Positions 55,740 to 64,000 of a stretch of DNA of 64,000 nt are shown here, piece by piece; within the stretch, counting starts at the first letter, position 1, and each line of letters starts with the position of its first letter. The DNA is taken from positions 1 through 64,000 of the forward strand of contig JBGTNL010000106.1 of assembly GCA_041743085.1 (NCBI GenBank), written 5' to 3'. The DNA is from JAFMPW01 sp041743085 (GTDB lineage: Bacteria > Bacteroidota > Bacteroidia > Flavobacteriales > Flavobacteriaceae). The notes beneath the pieces were generated by a model that was not told the origin of the DNA, did no database searches, and saw nothing but the letters and a program-made list of their open reading frames with translations. The position numbers were made by a program, and so were the translations under genes.

Positions 55740-57359
55740 ATGCGACATATTATTTTTCTGATCGGAATATCGCTGTTATCCGCATGCAAAGAAAAAGTAC
55801 CGGAGACCACTCCCCCAAATATCCTTTTTATCATGGCCGATGATCATGCATTTCAGGCCATTAGCGCTTACGGTCATCCATTGAGTAAACTGGCTCCAAC
55901 CCCGAACATAGACCGGATAGCCAAAAATGGCGCATTGTTCAATAACAGTTTTTGTACCAATTCGATCTGCGGCCCCAGCCGCGCCGTGATACTGACAGGC
56001 AAACATAGCCATATCAATGGCTTTAGAATGAATGGAGACCGCTTTGACGGGAGTCAGCCTACGCTTCCCAAATTCCTTCAGAAGAAGGGCTATAAAACCG
56101 CTATTGTTGGAAAATGGCACCTGCACGGGGAACCCATAGGATTTGATTATTGGGATATTCTTAAGGATCAGGGGAATTACTATAACCCCGACTTCATCCA
56201 AAGGAAGGATACGACCATAGTCCAGGGCTATGCGACCGATATTATTACGGATAAGGGCCTAAACTGGTTAAAGCAAAATACCGGCCCGGAAAAGCCATTT
56301 TTTTTAATGGTACATCATAAAGCACCCCACCGGAACTGGATGCCTGCATTACGTCATGTAAATAAATATGACAGCGTTACTTTTCCACTTCCCGAAACGT
56401 ATTTCCCTGACTTTGAAGATCAACAGGCTGCCAGGGAACAATTGCAAACCATTTATAAAGATATGTATGAAGGACATGATCTTAAAATGACAAAGCGTTT
56501 GGGAAGTAATGAACTGGCACACAATCCCTGGAAAACGGATTTTGACCGTATGACCCCGGAACAGCGTTCAGCTTGGGACAAAGCCTATCAGCCAAAGAAT
56601 GATGCAATGCACAGGGCAAATCCGAAGGGGAAGGAACTGGCCATTTGGAAAGGACAACGCTACCTGCGGGACTACCTGGGGACCATAGCCGCGGTAGACG
56701 AAGGCGTTGGAAGAATCCTGGATTATCTGGAAGAAACAGGACTAGACAAAAACACCTTGGTGGTTTATACCTCTGACCAGGGATTTTACCTGGGTGAACA
56801 CGGTTGGTTCGATAAACGATTCATGTACGAAGAATCTCTGAGGATGCCATTGCTGATGCAACTACCGGGAATAATTGAAGCGGGAAGCACTGTGGATGCT
56901 ATGGTCCAGAATTTGGATTTTGCCCAGACTTTTTTAGATTTCGCCGGAGATACGGAGTTTACTGATGAAATGCAGGGAAGATCATTCAAAGGCGTGCTCG
57001 ATGGCAGCCTGGACGGAGATGCTTTCAGGGAGGTGGTATACTATCATTACTATGATTTTCCGGCCTTTCATATGGTTAAAAAACAATATGGAATTAGGAC
57101 AAAACGCTATAAATTAATACATTTCTATGACGATATTGATGCATGGGAATTCTATGATATGGAGAAAGACCCCGGGGAATTGCATAATGCTATAGATGAT
57201 AGTTCCTATTCCGGGATAATTTCCCGGATGCACCAAAAACTTGATAGTGTTCAAAAGCACTATCAGGTCACCGAAAAGGAATTTCAAAAGGCACCCAAAG
57301 AAAGGATTGATAACGCCTATAGGGATTTTAAAAGACTAAGAGGAACTCCCGTTGAATGA
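55740..57359 (+). CDS. S1-family sulfatase
   Basis: A 539-residue sulfatase with an N-terminal hydrophobic segment and lipobox-like SLLSACKE, so likely exported or surface-anchored. The formylglycine motif is C77-G-P-S-R in NSICGPSRAVILTG, needing conversion by a maturase elsewhere. Metal ligands appear in LFIMADDHAFQAIS and YTSDQGFYLGEHGWFDKRF. KWHLHGEP and HHKAPHRNWMPA are further family motifs. It suggests a sulfated component of the glycan handled here. Its stop overlaps the start of the next gene by 4 bp (ATGA), so the two are coupled. The S1 subfamily is not assigned. Confidence 0.9.
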   Translation: MRHIIFLIGISLLSACKEKVPETTPPNILFIMADDHAFQAISAYGHPLSKLAPTPNIDRIAKNGALFNNSFCTNSICGPSRAVILTGKHSHINGFRMNGDRFDGSQPTLPKFLQKKGYKTAIVGKWHLHGEPIGFDYWDILKDQGNYYNPDFIQRKDTTIVQGYATDIITDKGLNWLKQNTGPEKPFFLMVHHKAPHRNWMPALRHVNKYDSVTFPLPETYFPDFEDQQAAREQLQTIYKDMYEGHDLKMTKRLGSNELAHNPWKTDFDRMTPEQRSAWDKAYQPKNDAMHRANPKGKELAIWKGQRYLRDYLGTIAAVDEGVGRILDYLEETGLDKNTLVVYTSDQGFYLGEHGWFDKRFMYEESLRMPLLMQLPGIIEAGSTVDAMVQNLDFAQTFLDFAGDTEFTDEMQGRSFKGVLDGSLDGDAFREVVYYHYYDFPAFHMVKKQYGIRTKRYKLIHFYDDIDAWEFYDMEKDPGELHNAIDDSSYSGIISRMHQKLDSVQKHYQVTEKEFQKAPKERIDNAYRDFKRLRGTPVE

Positions 57360-58204
57360 AAAAAGCAATACTGTTTTTAGGAATAATTATCGGCACCGGA
57401 ACAATAAACTTATCCGGGCAAACACTGGGCGTACTCACTTACAATATCCGGTATGACAATCCGGGGGACAGCCTGAACAATTGGAACAATCGAAAAGAGT
57501 TCCTGATCTCCCAACTTAATTTTTATCAGCCTGCTATTTTTGGCACACAGGAAGGCCTCCTACACCAGCTTAAGGATATGGAAAAAGGACTGGAAAGCTA
57601 TGCTTTCTTTGGCAAAGGGCGGGACGACGGCGCAGAGGCCGGCGAGTTTTCAGCAATTTTTTATGACAAGAACAGTGTGCAACTCCTTAAAGAAAATACC
57701 TTTTGGCTCTCCGAAACCCCTGAGGTCCCGTCCAAAGGGTGGGACGCTGCAATAAAAAGGGTTTGTACCTATGGCTTGTTCAGGGCAAAAAAAGATCAGG
57801 CCGTTTTCTGGGTATTTAACACACATTTTGATCACGTTGGGGAGCAGGCCCGAAAAGAAAGCATCAACCTGATTTTAAAAAAAATAGAGGGGATCAATAC
57901 GGAACATTTTCCGGTAATACTTATGGGAGATCTAAATCTTGAACCTGGGCACCCAGGTATTCAGTTCCTGTCCGAAAAAATGGAAGACACCCATACCATG
58001 GCCGGTGACAAGGCTTTTGGCCCGGCAGGCACCTTCAACGGATTTAAATTCAATGAACCTGTTACCCGCCGCATAGATTATATCTTTACTTCCGGGGATG
58101 ATTTTCAATTGTTGAAATACGGGATCCTAAGCGATTCCAGGGATTGCAGATATCCCTCGGACCATTTGCCGGTGTATGTCAAGTTAAGGTTTAAGGGGGA
58201 GTAA
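57356..58204 (+). CDS. secreted endonuclease/exonuclease/phosphatase-fold hydrolase
   Basis: A 282-residue EEP-superfamily protein with a signal peptide (about residues 1-21, ending LSGQ). Motifs are LTYNIRYDNPGDSLNNW, the metal Glu in FGTQEG, NTHFDHVG, LMGDLNLEPGHPG, RRIDYIFTS and YPSDHLPVYVKL. The family includes nucleases, sphingomyelinases and inositol-polyphosphate phosphatases, so export implies a phosphodiester or phosphomonoester substrate outside the cytoplasm. It overlaps the sulfatase gene by 4 bp and is the last gene of the glucan locus. Confidence 0.87.
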   Translation: MKKAILFLGIIIGTGTINLSGQTLGVLTYNIRYDNPGDSLNNWNNRKEFLISQLNFYQPAIFGTQEGLLHQLKDMEKGLESYAFFGKGRDDGAEAGEFSAIFYDKNSVQLLKENTFWLSETPEVPSKGWDAAIKRVCTYGLFRAKKDQAVFWVFNTHFDHVGEQARKESINLILKKIEGINTEHFPVILMGDLNLEPGHPGIQFLSEKMEDTHTMAGDKAFGPAGTFNGFKFNEPVTRRIDYIFTSGDDFQLLKYGILSDSRDCRYPSDHLPVYVKLRFKGE

Positions 58205-58276
58205 CCTTTTTGAATTAATTTCACCAACTTGATTATGGGATGGAATAATTCCGTAGGCGAACAGAATAGCCCGCTG

Positions 58277-58612
58277 CTAACCACTGCTGCCATCCGTATC
58301 TATGCCGGCAGTAGAGAATATATTGATAATCAGGTCTATTTCCTTATCATCAACCTTGCCATCTGCATTCGCCATTTCCTGTAGGATAACCGCCAGGGCC
58401 TGCTTTTTGTTCTCCGGCATTCCGCTGAGGATCAAAAGACCTTCTTTGGCCGTAATTTTTCTTGCCTCCTGTATGATTTGTGTATCGATTTTAAGAACGC
58501 GCATTAAACCATTCATAAAGGAAACTTCACCCTGATTTACCTGTCCGTCAACAAGTATTACTTCATCAATAGCTTTAATGATTGCTAATTTTTCGGCTAA
58601 ATTAAATGTCAT
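58277..58612 (-). CDS. TerB-like small cytoplasmic protein
   Basis: A 111-residue all-alpha protein from ATG at 58612; an upstream in-frame ATG would add 21 residues of poor quality. It has the TerB-type pattern of two acidic helical repeats, AIDEVILVDGQVNQGEVSFM and MANADGKVDDKEIDLI, each with D-x-x-V-x-x-x-E spacing that can bind metal. TerB-like domains occur in tellurite resistance and many other settings. The gene faces the glucan locus from the opposite strand, and its role here is unknown. Confidence 0.75.
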   Translation of the reverse strand: MTFNLAEKLAIIKAIDEVILVDGQVNQGEVSFMNGLMRVLKIDTQIIQEARKITAKEGLLILSGMPENKKQALAVILQEMANADGKVDDKEIDLIINIFSTAGIDTDGSSG

Positions 58613-58900
58613 GTCTATCCTTTTTAATATGGGTTTAATTTCGGTATTATCCTGCAGTTTAAAAAAGAAATTCAAAATTTGAAAGACTACAAGCCTATAG
58701 ATACAAGGTACTATTACTACTTAACACAATTAAAAATAATGAGTGTGTTTAAAACACGTACAATTTAGCTAAATTTAGCTAAATTTCGCCAAGTATGGTT
58801 GGTTATTTATTATTTTTTGACCTGACAATCAATGCATTTGTATAACTATCCGGGCAGTACTATCCAGGCTTAACAATCAGGGCATCCTTGCTGCGCAAAA

Positions 58901-58921
58901 CCTGCCTCGCCGACAGGCAGG
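58901..58921. repeat. dispersed palindrome, CCTGCC family, copy 3
   Basis: CCTGCCT at 58901-58907 pairs with AGGCAGG at 58915-58921 around a 7-nt loop. Related intergenic copies lie at 16421-16438 and 25318-25333. Confidence 0.55.
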
Positions 58922-59097
58922 TCTCCCGACTTTGAGCCTTACTACACTGCAGCCTTGAATCAACTTTAAAAAATTATGACGCGCTTCTTTTTGAATGTGT
59001 TTAACAATAGCGTTTCCAGCACAATGTGAGACTAGCCCGCGCAGCGATAATATTGTTTACTGTTTACCGCTTACAGTTCGCTACTCGAATTGCGCTG

Positions 59098-59146
59098 ACC
59101 TCGTACCTCGTACCTCGTACCTCGTATCTCATACCTCGTACCTCGA
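59098..59146. repeat. 7-bp tandem repeat, seven units
   Basis: Five exact ACCTCGT units, one ATCTCAT variant and a final ACCTCGA run head to tail. The unit length is not divisible by three together with surrounding stops, and no gene spans it, so it is an intergenic minisatellite. Confidence 0.85.
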
Positions 59147-59191
59147 TCACTGCACGTCCAACATTTGCTCTTTTATTCTATCTGTCTTAAT

Positions 59192-59872
59192 TTAACGCAC
59201 GAGGATCAACACCGCTCCGGCAGCGGTTAATATAAGAATCAGCCTCCGATAAAAGTCTTCCTTGATGATCTTTACCATTTTAATTCCAAAAAAGACACCA
59301 ATCACTACTCCGGGAATGAGCTTCAGATCAATTAGCAGTGTCTCCCGGGTTATTGTTTCCCATGACCAGATATGAAAAGGTAATTTAAATGCGTTGATGA
59401 ACAGGAAGAGCCAGGCAGCGGTACCTATAAACTCGTTTTTAGGCAACCGCATGGCCAGAAAATAAATATTACTGAATGCCCCGGCAAGGTTGCCGATCAT
59501 GGTGGTGATTCCTGCAATGATACCTATAATGCCGGCAAAGAGCCAATGTGTTGGGACGGCTTGGGATATTCTCCGGTCCCACCAGTACATCATCCCTACA
59601 CTTACAAGGATAATCACTGCCATGGCTATTTTAAAGGTTTCCTCGGGCAGGTCATTACCTATCAGGACCCCAAGGAGAATGCCTAAGAGCATCCACGGCA
59701 AAAAACGGATAATATAATACCAGCGTGCGTGCCTGTTGTAATAGATTACGGCAAAAATATCACCTGCCACCAATAATGGTACAACCACCCCCGTAGACTC
59801 CCTGGCACCAAAAGCCAGTGCCATAAGGGTAACATTAATAATGGCGATGCCCTTGATACCCGCTTTTGACAC
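59192..59872 (-). CDS. TauE/SafE-family membrane permease, start uncertain
   Basis: At least 226 residues with about seven to eight hydrophobic helices. The TauE/SafE-type (TSUP) features are VSKAGIKGIAIINVTLMALAF, LPWMLLGILLGVLIG, NLAGAFSNIYFLAMRLPKNEF and LKLIPGVVIGVFFGIKM. These carriers export or import small organic acids and sulfonates or sulfite. Without a predicted start at GTG 59872, the first helix would be cut: the open frame continues upstream with AAWALAFAAAFVIG before VSKAG. No ATG, GTG or TTG exists there before the stop at 59957-59959, only a CTG at 59945-59947. The true start is therefore uncertain and could be non-AUG. Confidence 0.78.
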   Translation of the reverse strand: MSKAGIKGIAIINVTLMALAFGARESTGVVVPLLVAGDIFAVIYYNRHARWYYIIRFLPWMLLGILLGVLIGNDLPEETFKIAMAVIILVSVGMMYWWDRRISQAVPTHWLFAGIIGIIAGITTMIGNLAGAFSNIYFLAMRLPKNEFIGTAAWLFLFINAFKLPFHIWSWETITRETLLIDLKLIPGVVIGVFFGIKMVKIIKEDFYRRLILILTAAGAVLILVR

Positions 59873-60173
59873 CCCAATTACAAATGCTGCCGCAAATGCC
59901 AGTGCCCAGGCCGCAATTGAAATTTCAGAAGTAAGGGATGGTGTCAGAACGGATGTTTAGTTAACAAAAAACAAATGTATCCTAAAAAATAATATCTTTA
60001 GTGACCCTTAATTTTGAATAGTGCGGGAACAATAGGATTTTTTTGGTTTGGATAATGATGAAAATCTAAGCCCAGTCGTAGCCATGGTTCTATTTCAGGA
60101 AGAAATAGAAGCAAAAGGATTGCCTGTACTATTTCCATGTTAAAAGGGTGCATTTTGCAACCAAAACCAAACT

Positions 60174-61985
60174 ATGGAACTCAGTACGCTAGATTACAGC
60201 TTCATTATTGTATTCTTCTCGATCGTTTTAGGAATCGGAATCTATGTCTCTAAAAAATCCGGTAAAAATTCCACTGAATATTTTCTTTCCGGCAGAACCA
60301 TGCCATGGTGGTTATTGGGGCTCTCCATGGTGGCGACCACTTTCTCTACGGATACTCCTAACCTGGTAACAAATATTGTCCGGACCGATGGCGTCTCAGG
60401 CAACTGGGTATGGTGGTGCTTTTTGCTAACGGGGTTACTGACCGTTTTTGTATATGCGAAACTCTGGAGAAAATCGAATGTAAATACCGATCTGGAATTT
60501 TACGAATTGAGATATGGAGGTGCGCCTGCCCGATTTTTAAGAAAATTTCGCGCTATTTATCTCGGGATATTGTTTAACGTAATCACAATGGCCGCGGTGA
60601 CCCTGGCCGCAATAAAGATAGGAGGCGTTATGCTGGGGCTAGAGCCTTTGGAGACAGTTATAGGCGCAGGTTTGATCACTGTGATATTTAGTGCCTTGGG
60701 TGGGTTTAAGGGAGTAGTCTACACCGACTTCCTGTTGTTCTTTGTGGCGATGTCCGGTGCAATCGGGGCGGCATATTATTTAGTAAACATTCCCGAAGTA
60801 GGAGGGATAGAGGCAATGATGGCAAACGAATTGGTCACCTCAAAACTCAACATCCTACCGGATTTCAGCGACAAAAAGGCCCTAATTATGTTGTTGATAA
60901 TACCGCTGGCCGTACAATGGTGGAGTTCCTGGTATCCCGGGGGCGAACCGGGGGGTGGCGGTTATATCGCACAGCGAATGCTGGCGGCTAAAGATGAGAA
61001 TCATGCCATTGGGGCAACCTTCTTTTTCAATATTATGCATTATGCCTTGCGGCCCTGGCCATGGATCCTTGTAGCCTTGGCCTCCTTGGTGGTATATCCC
61101 GACGTAGCCAGTATACATGAAGCGTTTCCAAATGTACCCGAAAGCAAATTAGGTCACGATCTGGCCTATTCGGCCATGTTGACCAAACTCCCGAGCGGTT
61201 TGTTGGGGTTGGTACTGGCGTCCTTAATTGCGGCTTATATGAGTACCATCTCCACCCAATTGAATTGGGGGTCGTCGTATATCGTGTTCGATTTTTACAA
61301 GCAACAAGTAAACCCAAAGGCAACGGAGAAACAAATGGTAGCCGTGGGGAGGCTATCTACGGTGCTTTTAATGGTATTAAGCGCAATATTGGCCCTTGCA
61401 CTGGAGAATGCCTTTCAGGTTTTTGATCTTCTGATAACTTTTGGCGCCGGGACCGGACTCATTTTTATTTTGCGGTGGTTCTGGTGGCGTATCAATGCGT
61501 GGAGTGAAATTACCGCCATGTTCACTTCAGGAATTATATCTATATTATTAAAAACAACGACTCTGGGTCCAATACTTTTTGACACCGATACGGGCATGTT
61601 TCCGGATTGGGCTCAATATCCCTTCGTAGTCGTGGTTACAACTACTATCTGGTTGCTTGCAACTTATATGACCCAACCGGAGTCCAAAGAAGTGCTTCGC
61701 TCATTTTACCGAAAGATACAACCCGGGGGCCCGGGTTGGTCAAAAGTGGTAGAAGAAGCAAAATCCGAGAATGTGGAAATTGTAAAAACCAGGGGAAAAT
61801 GGAGTGTGCCATCGGGAATAACCGCAATGCTGATTGGCTGCGTCCTGATTTACTCCATTATGTTTGCAACAGGGTATTGGATTTACGGGCGGACCACTCC
61901 GGCGCTGGTGCTGACACTGGTCGCCGGTATTTCCGGCTTTTTGCTGATTAAAGCATGGAACAGGATGAAGGGGGATATTTTATAA
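60174..61985 (+). CDS. sodium:solute symporter (SSS family)
   Basis: A 603-residue inner-membrane protein with about 13-14 helices. Family features are YFLSGRTMPWWLLGLSMVAT, FSALGGFKGVVYTDFLLFF and LASLIAAYMSTISTQLNWGS, the last in a sodium-site region. It is longer than the symporter in the iol operon and differs in sequence. No other gene in its direct vicinity names its cargo. Placement after the glucan locus might mean sugar uptake, but a 1.9-kb gap and an opposite-strand permease lie between. Confidence 0.87.
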   Translation: MELSTLDYSFIIVFFSIVLGIGIYVSKKSGKNSTEYFLSGRTMPWWLLGLSMVATTFSTDTPNLVTNIVRTDGVSGNWVWWCFLLTGLLTVFVYAKLWRKSNVNTDLEFYELRYGGAPARFLRKFRAIYLGILFNVITMAAVTLAAIKIGGVMLGLEPLETVIGAGLITVIFSALGGFKGVVYTDFLLFFVAMSGAIGAAYYLVNIPEVGGIEAMMANELVTSKLNILPDFSDKKALIMLLIIPLAVQWWSSWYPGGEPGGGGYIAQRMLAAKDENHAIGATFFFNIMHYALRPWPWILVALASLVVYPDVASIHEAFPNVPESKLGHDLAYSAMLTKLPSGLLGLVLASLIAAYMSTISTQLNWGSSYIVFDFYKQQVNPKATEKQMVAVGRLSTVLLMVLSAILALALENAFQVFDLLITFGAGTGLIFILRWFWWRINAWSEITAMFTSGIISILLKTTTLGPILFDTDTGMFPDWAQYPFVVVVTTTIWLLATYMTQPESKEVLRSFYRKIQPGGPGWSKVVEEAKSENVEIVKTRGKWSVPSGITAMLIGCVLIYSIMFATGYWIYGRTTPALVLTLVAGISGFLLIKAWNRMKGDIL

Positions 61986-62140
61986 AAAAGTTCAGTTAAA
62001 CGCGCTGTCAGCGTATCAGAATTTGTTAGCATATAAAAAGAAAAAATAGAAGCAGGAGTATGGATCCAGACGCATAGAATTAATAAACTTTATGAGCTAC
62101 GTTTTATCTTATTTTAAAATTTCACTAATGTCCGGTTAAA

Positions 62141-62180
62141 GACGTAAGACCGCTGCGCTACAAGACATAAGACGTAAGAC
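62141..62180. repeat. GACRTAA-type short direct repeats
   Basis: GACGTAAGAC at 62141-62150 recurs at 62171-62180, with GACATAA directly before the second copy. This is again a 7-bp unit, as in the array at 59098-59146, but with a different sequence. Intergenic. Confidence 0.55.
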
Positions 62181-62332
62181 TTGATTGTAGCCAACCGAAA
62201 ATCATATAGTTGATTTCAGGTGCTTGTTGGCAATGTATGAAAAGCAAGCCCTTGGATAACAAATATAATGGGAACGCCCCCATATACTTGCAGTTTTGGT
62301 ATTACCGGACAACAATAATAAAATTTGAATTT

Positions 62333-63421
62333 ATGAAGGAACGAATCATTTCAGTAGACATCTTCAGAGGGCTGACCATTGTTCTTATGATCCTGGTAAA
62401 CACCCCGGGAACCTGGTCTGATGTGTACGCGCCGTTTTTGCATGCGAAGTGGCACGGATATACGCCTACAGATCTGGTATTCCCTTTTTTCCTTTTTATC
62501 GTAGGGACTTCTATAGTTTTTGCATATAAAAACAAGCCAATCAACACGGCTACCTATAAGAAGATTATTATCAGAAGTTTAAAACTTGTTGGCCTCGGAC
62601 TTTTCCTTGGGGCATTTACGATCTATTTCCCCTTCATTAAAGACTTTGAAGAAATCCGTTTTCCGGGGGTGCTGCAACGTATCGGGCTAGTGTTCTTCTT
62701 TGCGGCAATTTTGTTTATTAATGTTAATTGGAAAACGCTTGTTGGCATTTCTGTTTTCTTACTGATAGGATATTGGTTGCTCATGGGATTTGTTCCCGTA
62801 AATGGTATGGAATCTACTTTTGAAAGGGCTCCGAATAATCTGGCAAACTACGTGGACGTTCAGGTTTTTGGAACCCACAACTATAAACCGGATTACGATC
62901 CTGAGGGATTGCTGAGTACCATTCCGGCCATTGTTTCGGCTTTGCTGGGGATATTCACCGGCTTGATATTGACTTCCAAACTGCCCAAAAAAGCAACTAT
63001 TTTGGTGGGGCTTGGCGGTGTCATGTTGATTTTTGGGTCGCTTTGGGACCTGGTATTCCCCATCAACAAAGCGTTATGGACAAGTAGTTTTGTCCTCGTG
63101 ACCGCCGGCTGGGCCAATCTTTTGCTGGCTTTGATTTATTACATGACAGACGTAAAAGGCATCCGGTTTGGAAGTATTTTCAAATATGCCGGAGCCAATG
63201 CGATTACCATCTATTTTTTATCGAGTTTTATTACGAAGATCTTTTATTCCATCAAGGTTGATGAGGAAACTTCGCTGCACGCCTGGCTCTTTGAAAACAT
63301 CTATGTTCACGATTTTATGCCGCCAAAGTTTTCATCCCTCCTGTATGGTCTTACAGTGACGGCCTTCTATGTGTTTTTGGCTTATGTGATGTATAAAAGG
63401 AAAATCTTTATCAAGATATAA
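62333..63421 (+). CDS. NagX/DUF5009-type membrane acyltransferase
   Basis: A 362-residue protein from ATG 62333; the frame is open upstream to 62210 but lacks a sensible start. It opens RIISVDIFRGLTIVLMILVN and has ten or so hydrophobic helices. The family pattern FPFFLFIVGTSIVFAY..., then RSLKLVGLGLFLGAF, FPGVLQRIGLVFFFAA and YDPEGLLSTIPAIVSALLGI matches the heparan-alpha-glucosaminide N-acetyltransferase-like (YeiB/DUF5009/NagX) group. These proteins are thought to transfer acyl groups to sugars across the membrane. It follows the symporter by 347 bp. The acceptor is unknown. Confidence 0.85.
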   Translation: MKERIISVDIFRGLTIVLMILVNTPGTWSDVYAPFLHAKWHGYTPTDLVFPFFLFIVGTSIVFAYKNKPINTATYKKIIIRSLKLVGLGLFLGAFTIYFPFIKDFEEIRFPGVLQRIGLVFFFAAILFINVNWKTLVGISVFLLIGYWLLMGFVPVNGMESTFERAPNNLANYVDVQVFGTHNYKPDYDPEGLLSTIPAIVSALLGIFTGLILTSKLPKKATILVGLGGVMLIFGSLWDLVFPINKALWTSSFVLVTAGWANLLLALIYYMTDVKGIRFGSIFKYAGANAITIYFLSSFITKIFYSIKVDEETSLHAWLFENIYVHDFMPPKFSSLLYGLTVTAFYVFLAYVMYKRKIFIKI

Positions 63422-63434
63422 CGGGTTTCGGGGG

Positions 63435-64000
63435 CTACTGCAACTTTTTCTGAAAAGCCCATTTTATAAACCGGGGAAAAATTCTTCCCCAGGTAGTAAG
63501 ATCGTGTTTTCCGCCTTCCAGTTCAACATATGAGATATCGCCCGGATAGGAATATCCTTTTTGTTGAAGCTCTTTTATGACTTCCAAAGTGTCGTCTATG
63601 GCGTCAATGAGCCCATTGTTATTTCGGTCGGCCAGTTCGTCGTCTGTACCGCATTGGAACCAGAATTTAAGGTGAGGGTAATGCACAGCATTCTTTATAA
63701 CATCCAAAACGATACGGCTCCTGTCTTTCTGGTCTTTTTTTATATAGGGTTTATTCCGCCACCAGAATGAACCGCTAAAGACGCCGATCTTTCCAAACAG
63801 TTCCGGATTATTATAGGCAATATCAAAGGCCGAGAGTCCTCCCAACGACATGCCGCAAAAGACCCAGTCACTGGCAGGAGGGGACACTTTAAATTCCTTC
63901 TTTAAAAAAGGAATGAATTCTTCGGTAATAAAATTAGCATATTGCTTTGCTCTGTTTCCCCTGCCTTTGTAATCGGAAGAGGAAGCAATCCCATATTCGT
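63435..64000 (-). CDS. esterase of the enterochelin-esterase/esterase-D family, 5' end outside window
   Basis: The open frame continues to the window edge, so only the C-terminal 188 or so residues are visible. It begins EYGIASSSDYKGRGN, then FITEEFIPFLKKEFKV, the nucleophile-elbow GMSLGG in WVFCGMSLGGLSAFDI, LFGKIGVFSGSFWWRN, CGTDDELADRNNNGLIDA and the terminal His region LEGGKHDLTTWGRIFPRFI. These fit the Ser-Asp-His triad of alpha/beta-hydrolase esterases (PF00756). A GTG at 63887 is not the real start, because homologous sequence continues upstream of it. Confidence 0.85.
   Translation of the reverse strand, partial: EYGIASSSDYKGRGNRAKQYANFITEEFIPFLKKEFKVSPPASDWVFCGMSLGGLSAFDIAYNNPELFGKIGVFSGSFWWRNKPYIKKDQKDRSRIVLDVIKNAVHYPHLKFWFQCGTDDELADRNNNGLIDAIDDTLEVIKELQQKGYSYPGDISYVELEGGKHDLTTWGRIFPRFIKWAFQKKLQ

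Larger units (their letters stand above)
58613..59191. other. non-coding stretch with repeats
   Basis: No convincing gene. It contains a short tandem AATTTAGCTAA-type repeat near 58761-58785, a CCTGCCT palindrome at 58901-58921 and a seven-unit heptanucleotide tandem repeat at 59098-59146. Open frames crossing it have biased, low-complexity composition. Confidence 0.7.

Noticed and set aside
59098..59146. Possible CRISPR-like array
   Set aside because: Units of 7 bp are contiguous with no spacers and no cas genes are nearby.
58995..59195. Open frame of 66 codons across the heptanucleotide repeat
   Set aside because: Its sequence is produced by the tandem repeat and neighbouring low-complexity DNA.
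60149..60159. Palindrome TGCATTTTGCA just before the symporter at 60174
   Set aside because: Shares TGCA ends with the iol operator but differs in spacing and centre; too short to call a member of the regulon.

Overview
The window looks like the chromosome of a marine-type Bacteroidota, most likely Flavobacteriaceae. The evidence is two SusC/SusD outer-membrane import pairs, a beta-propeller regulator with a LuxR-type helix-turn-helix, a sulfatase, many lipoproteins with N-terminal lipobox cysteines, GC near 40-45 %, and Bacteroidota-type -7 elements (TAnnTTTG). No rRNA, tRNA, CRISPR array, integrase or transposase was seen.

Region 1 (1-13780) is a peptide-natural-product export locus of the NHLM type (nitrile-hydratase-leader microcin). 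It holds three precursor peptides with related leaders ending in GG and unrelated cores; the first is cut by the window edge. A small membrane protein follows, then an AraC-type regulator that carries a degenerate histidine-kinase dimerisation hairpin, and a leader-only peptide with no GG site or core. A long co-directional run then encodes a cyclic-nucleotide-binding-fold protein, TolC, HlyD, a C39-peptidase ABC exporter, a second NHLM ABC exporter, a small frameshifted gene and a GAF-GAF-PAS adenylate cyclase. No tailoring enzyme is visible.

Region 2 (14169-37768) appears to be a myo-inositol regulon. A TonB-dependent receptor is followed by a reverse-strand fusion of a PLC-like phosphodiesterase and an alkaline phosphatase. 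Divergent from it is a SusC/SusD pair, followed by a decayed GH92 mannosidase. A LacI-family regulator precedes a complete inositol-catabolic operon (aldolase, iolB, iolC, iolD, sodium symporter, iolA, iolE, iolG) and a secreted metallo-beta-lactamase-fold protein. The same 16-bp dyad ATGCAAACCTTTGCAT lies upstream of both susC and the iol operon. A second block follows at identical 20-bp spacing in both places. This suggests that one LacI-type repressor joins outer-membrane import, extracytoplasmic phosphodiester and phosphate removal, and inositol breakdown, perhaps for an inositol-phosphate-containing (possibly mannosylated) substrate.

Region 3 (38152-58204) has a LytTR regulator, a DoxX-like protein and a propeller regulator. 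They are followed by a polysaccharide-utilisation locus: SusC, SusD, a two-LamG surface lipoprotein, two tandem GH144-type proteins, a GH43-like protein, a GH3 beta-glucosidase, a sulfatase and an EEP-fold hydrolase. Two GH144 plus GH3 point to beta-1,2-glucan; the sulfatase adds a possible sulfated component.

Region 4 (58277-64000) holds a TerB-like protein, a repeat-rich intergenic stretch, a TauE/SafE permease, a sodium:solute symporter, a NagX/DUF5009-type membrane acyltransferase and an esterase cut by the window edge.
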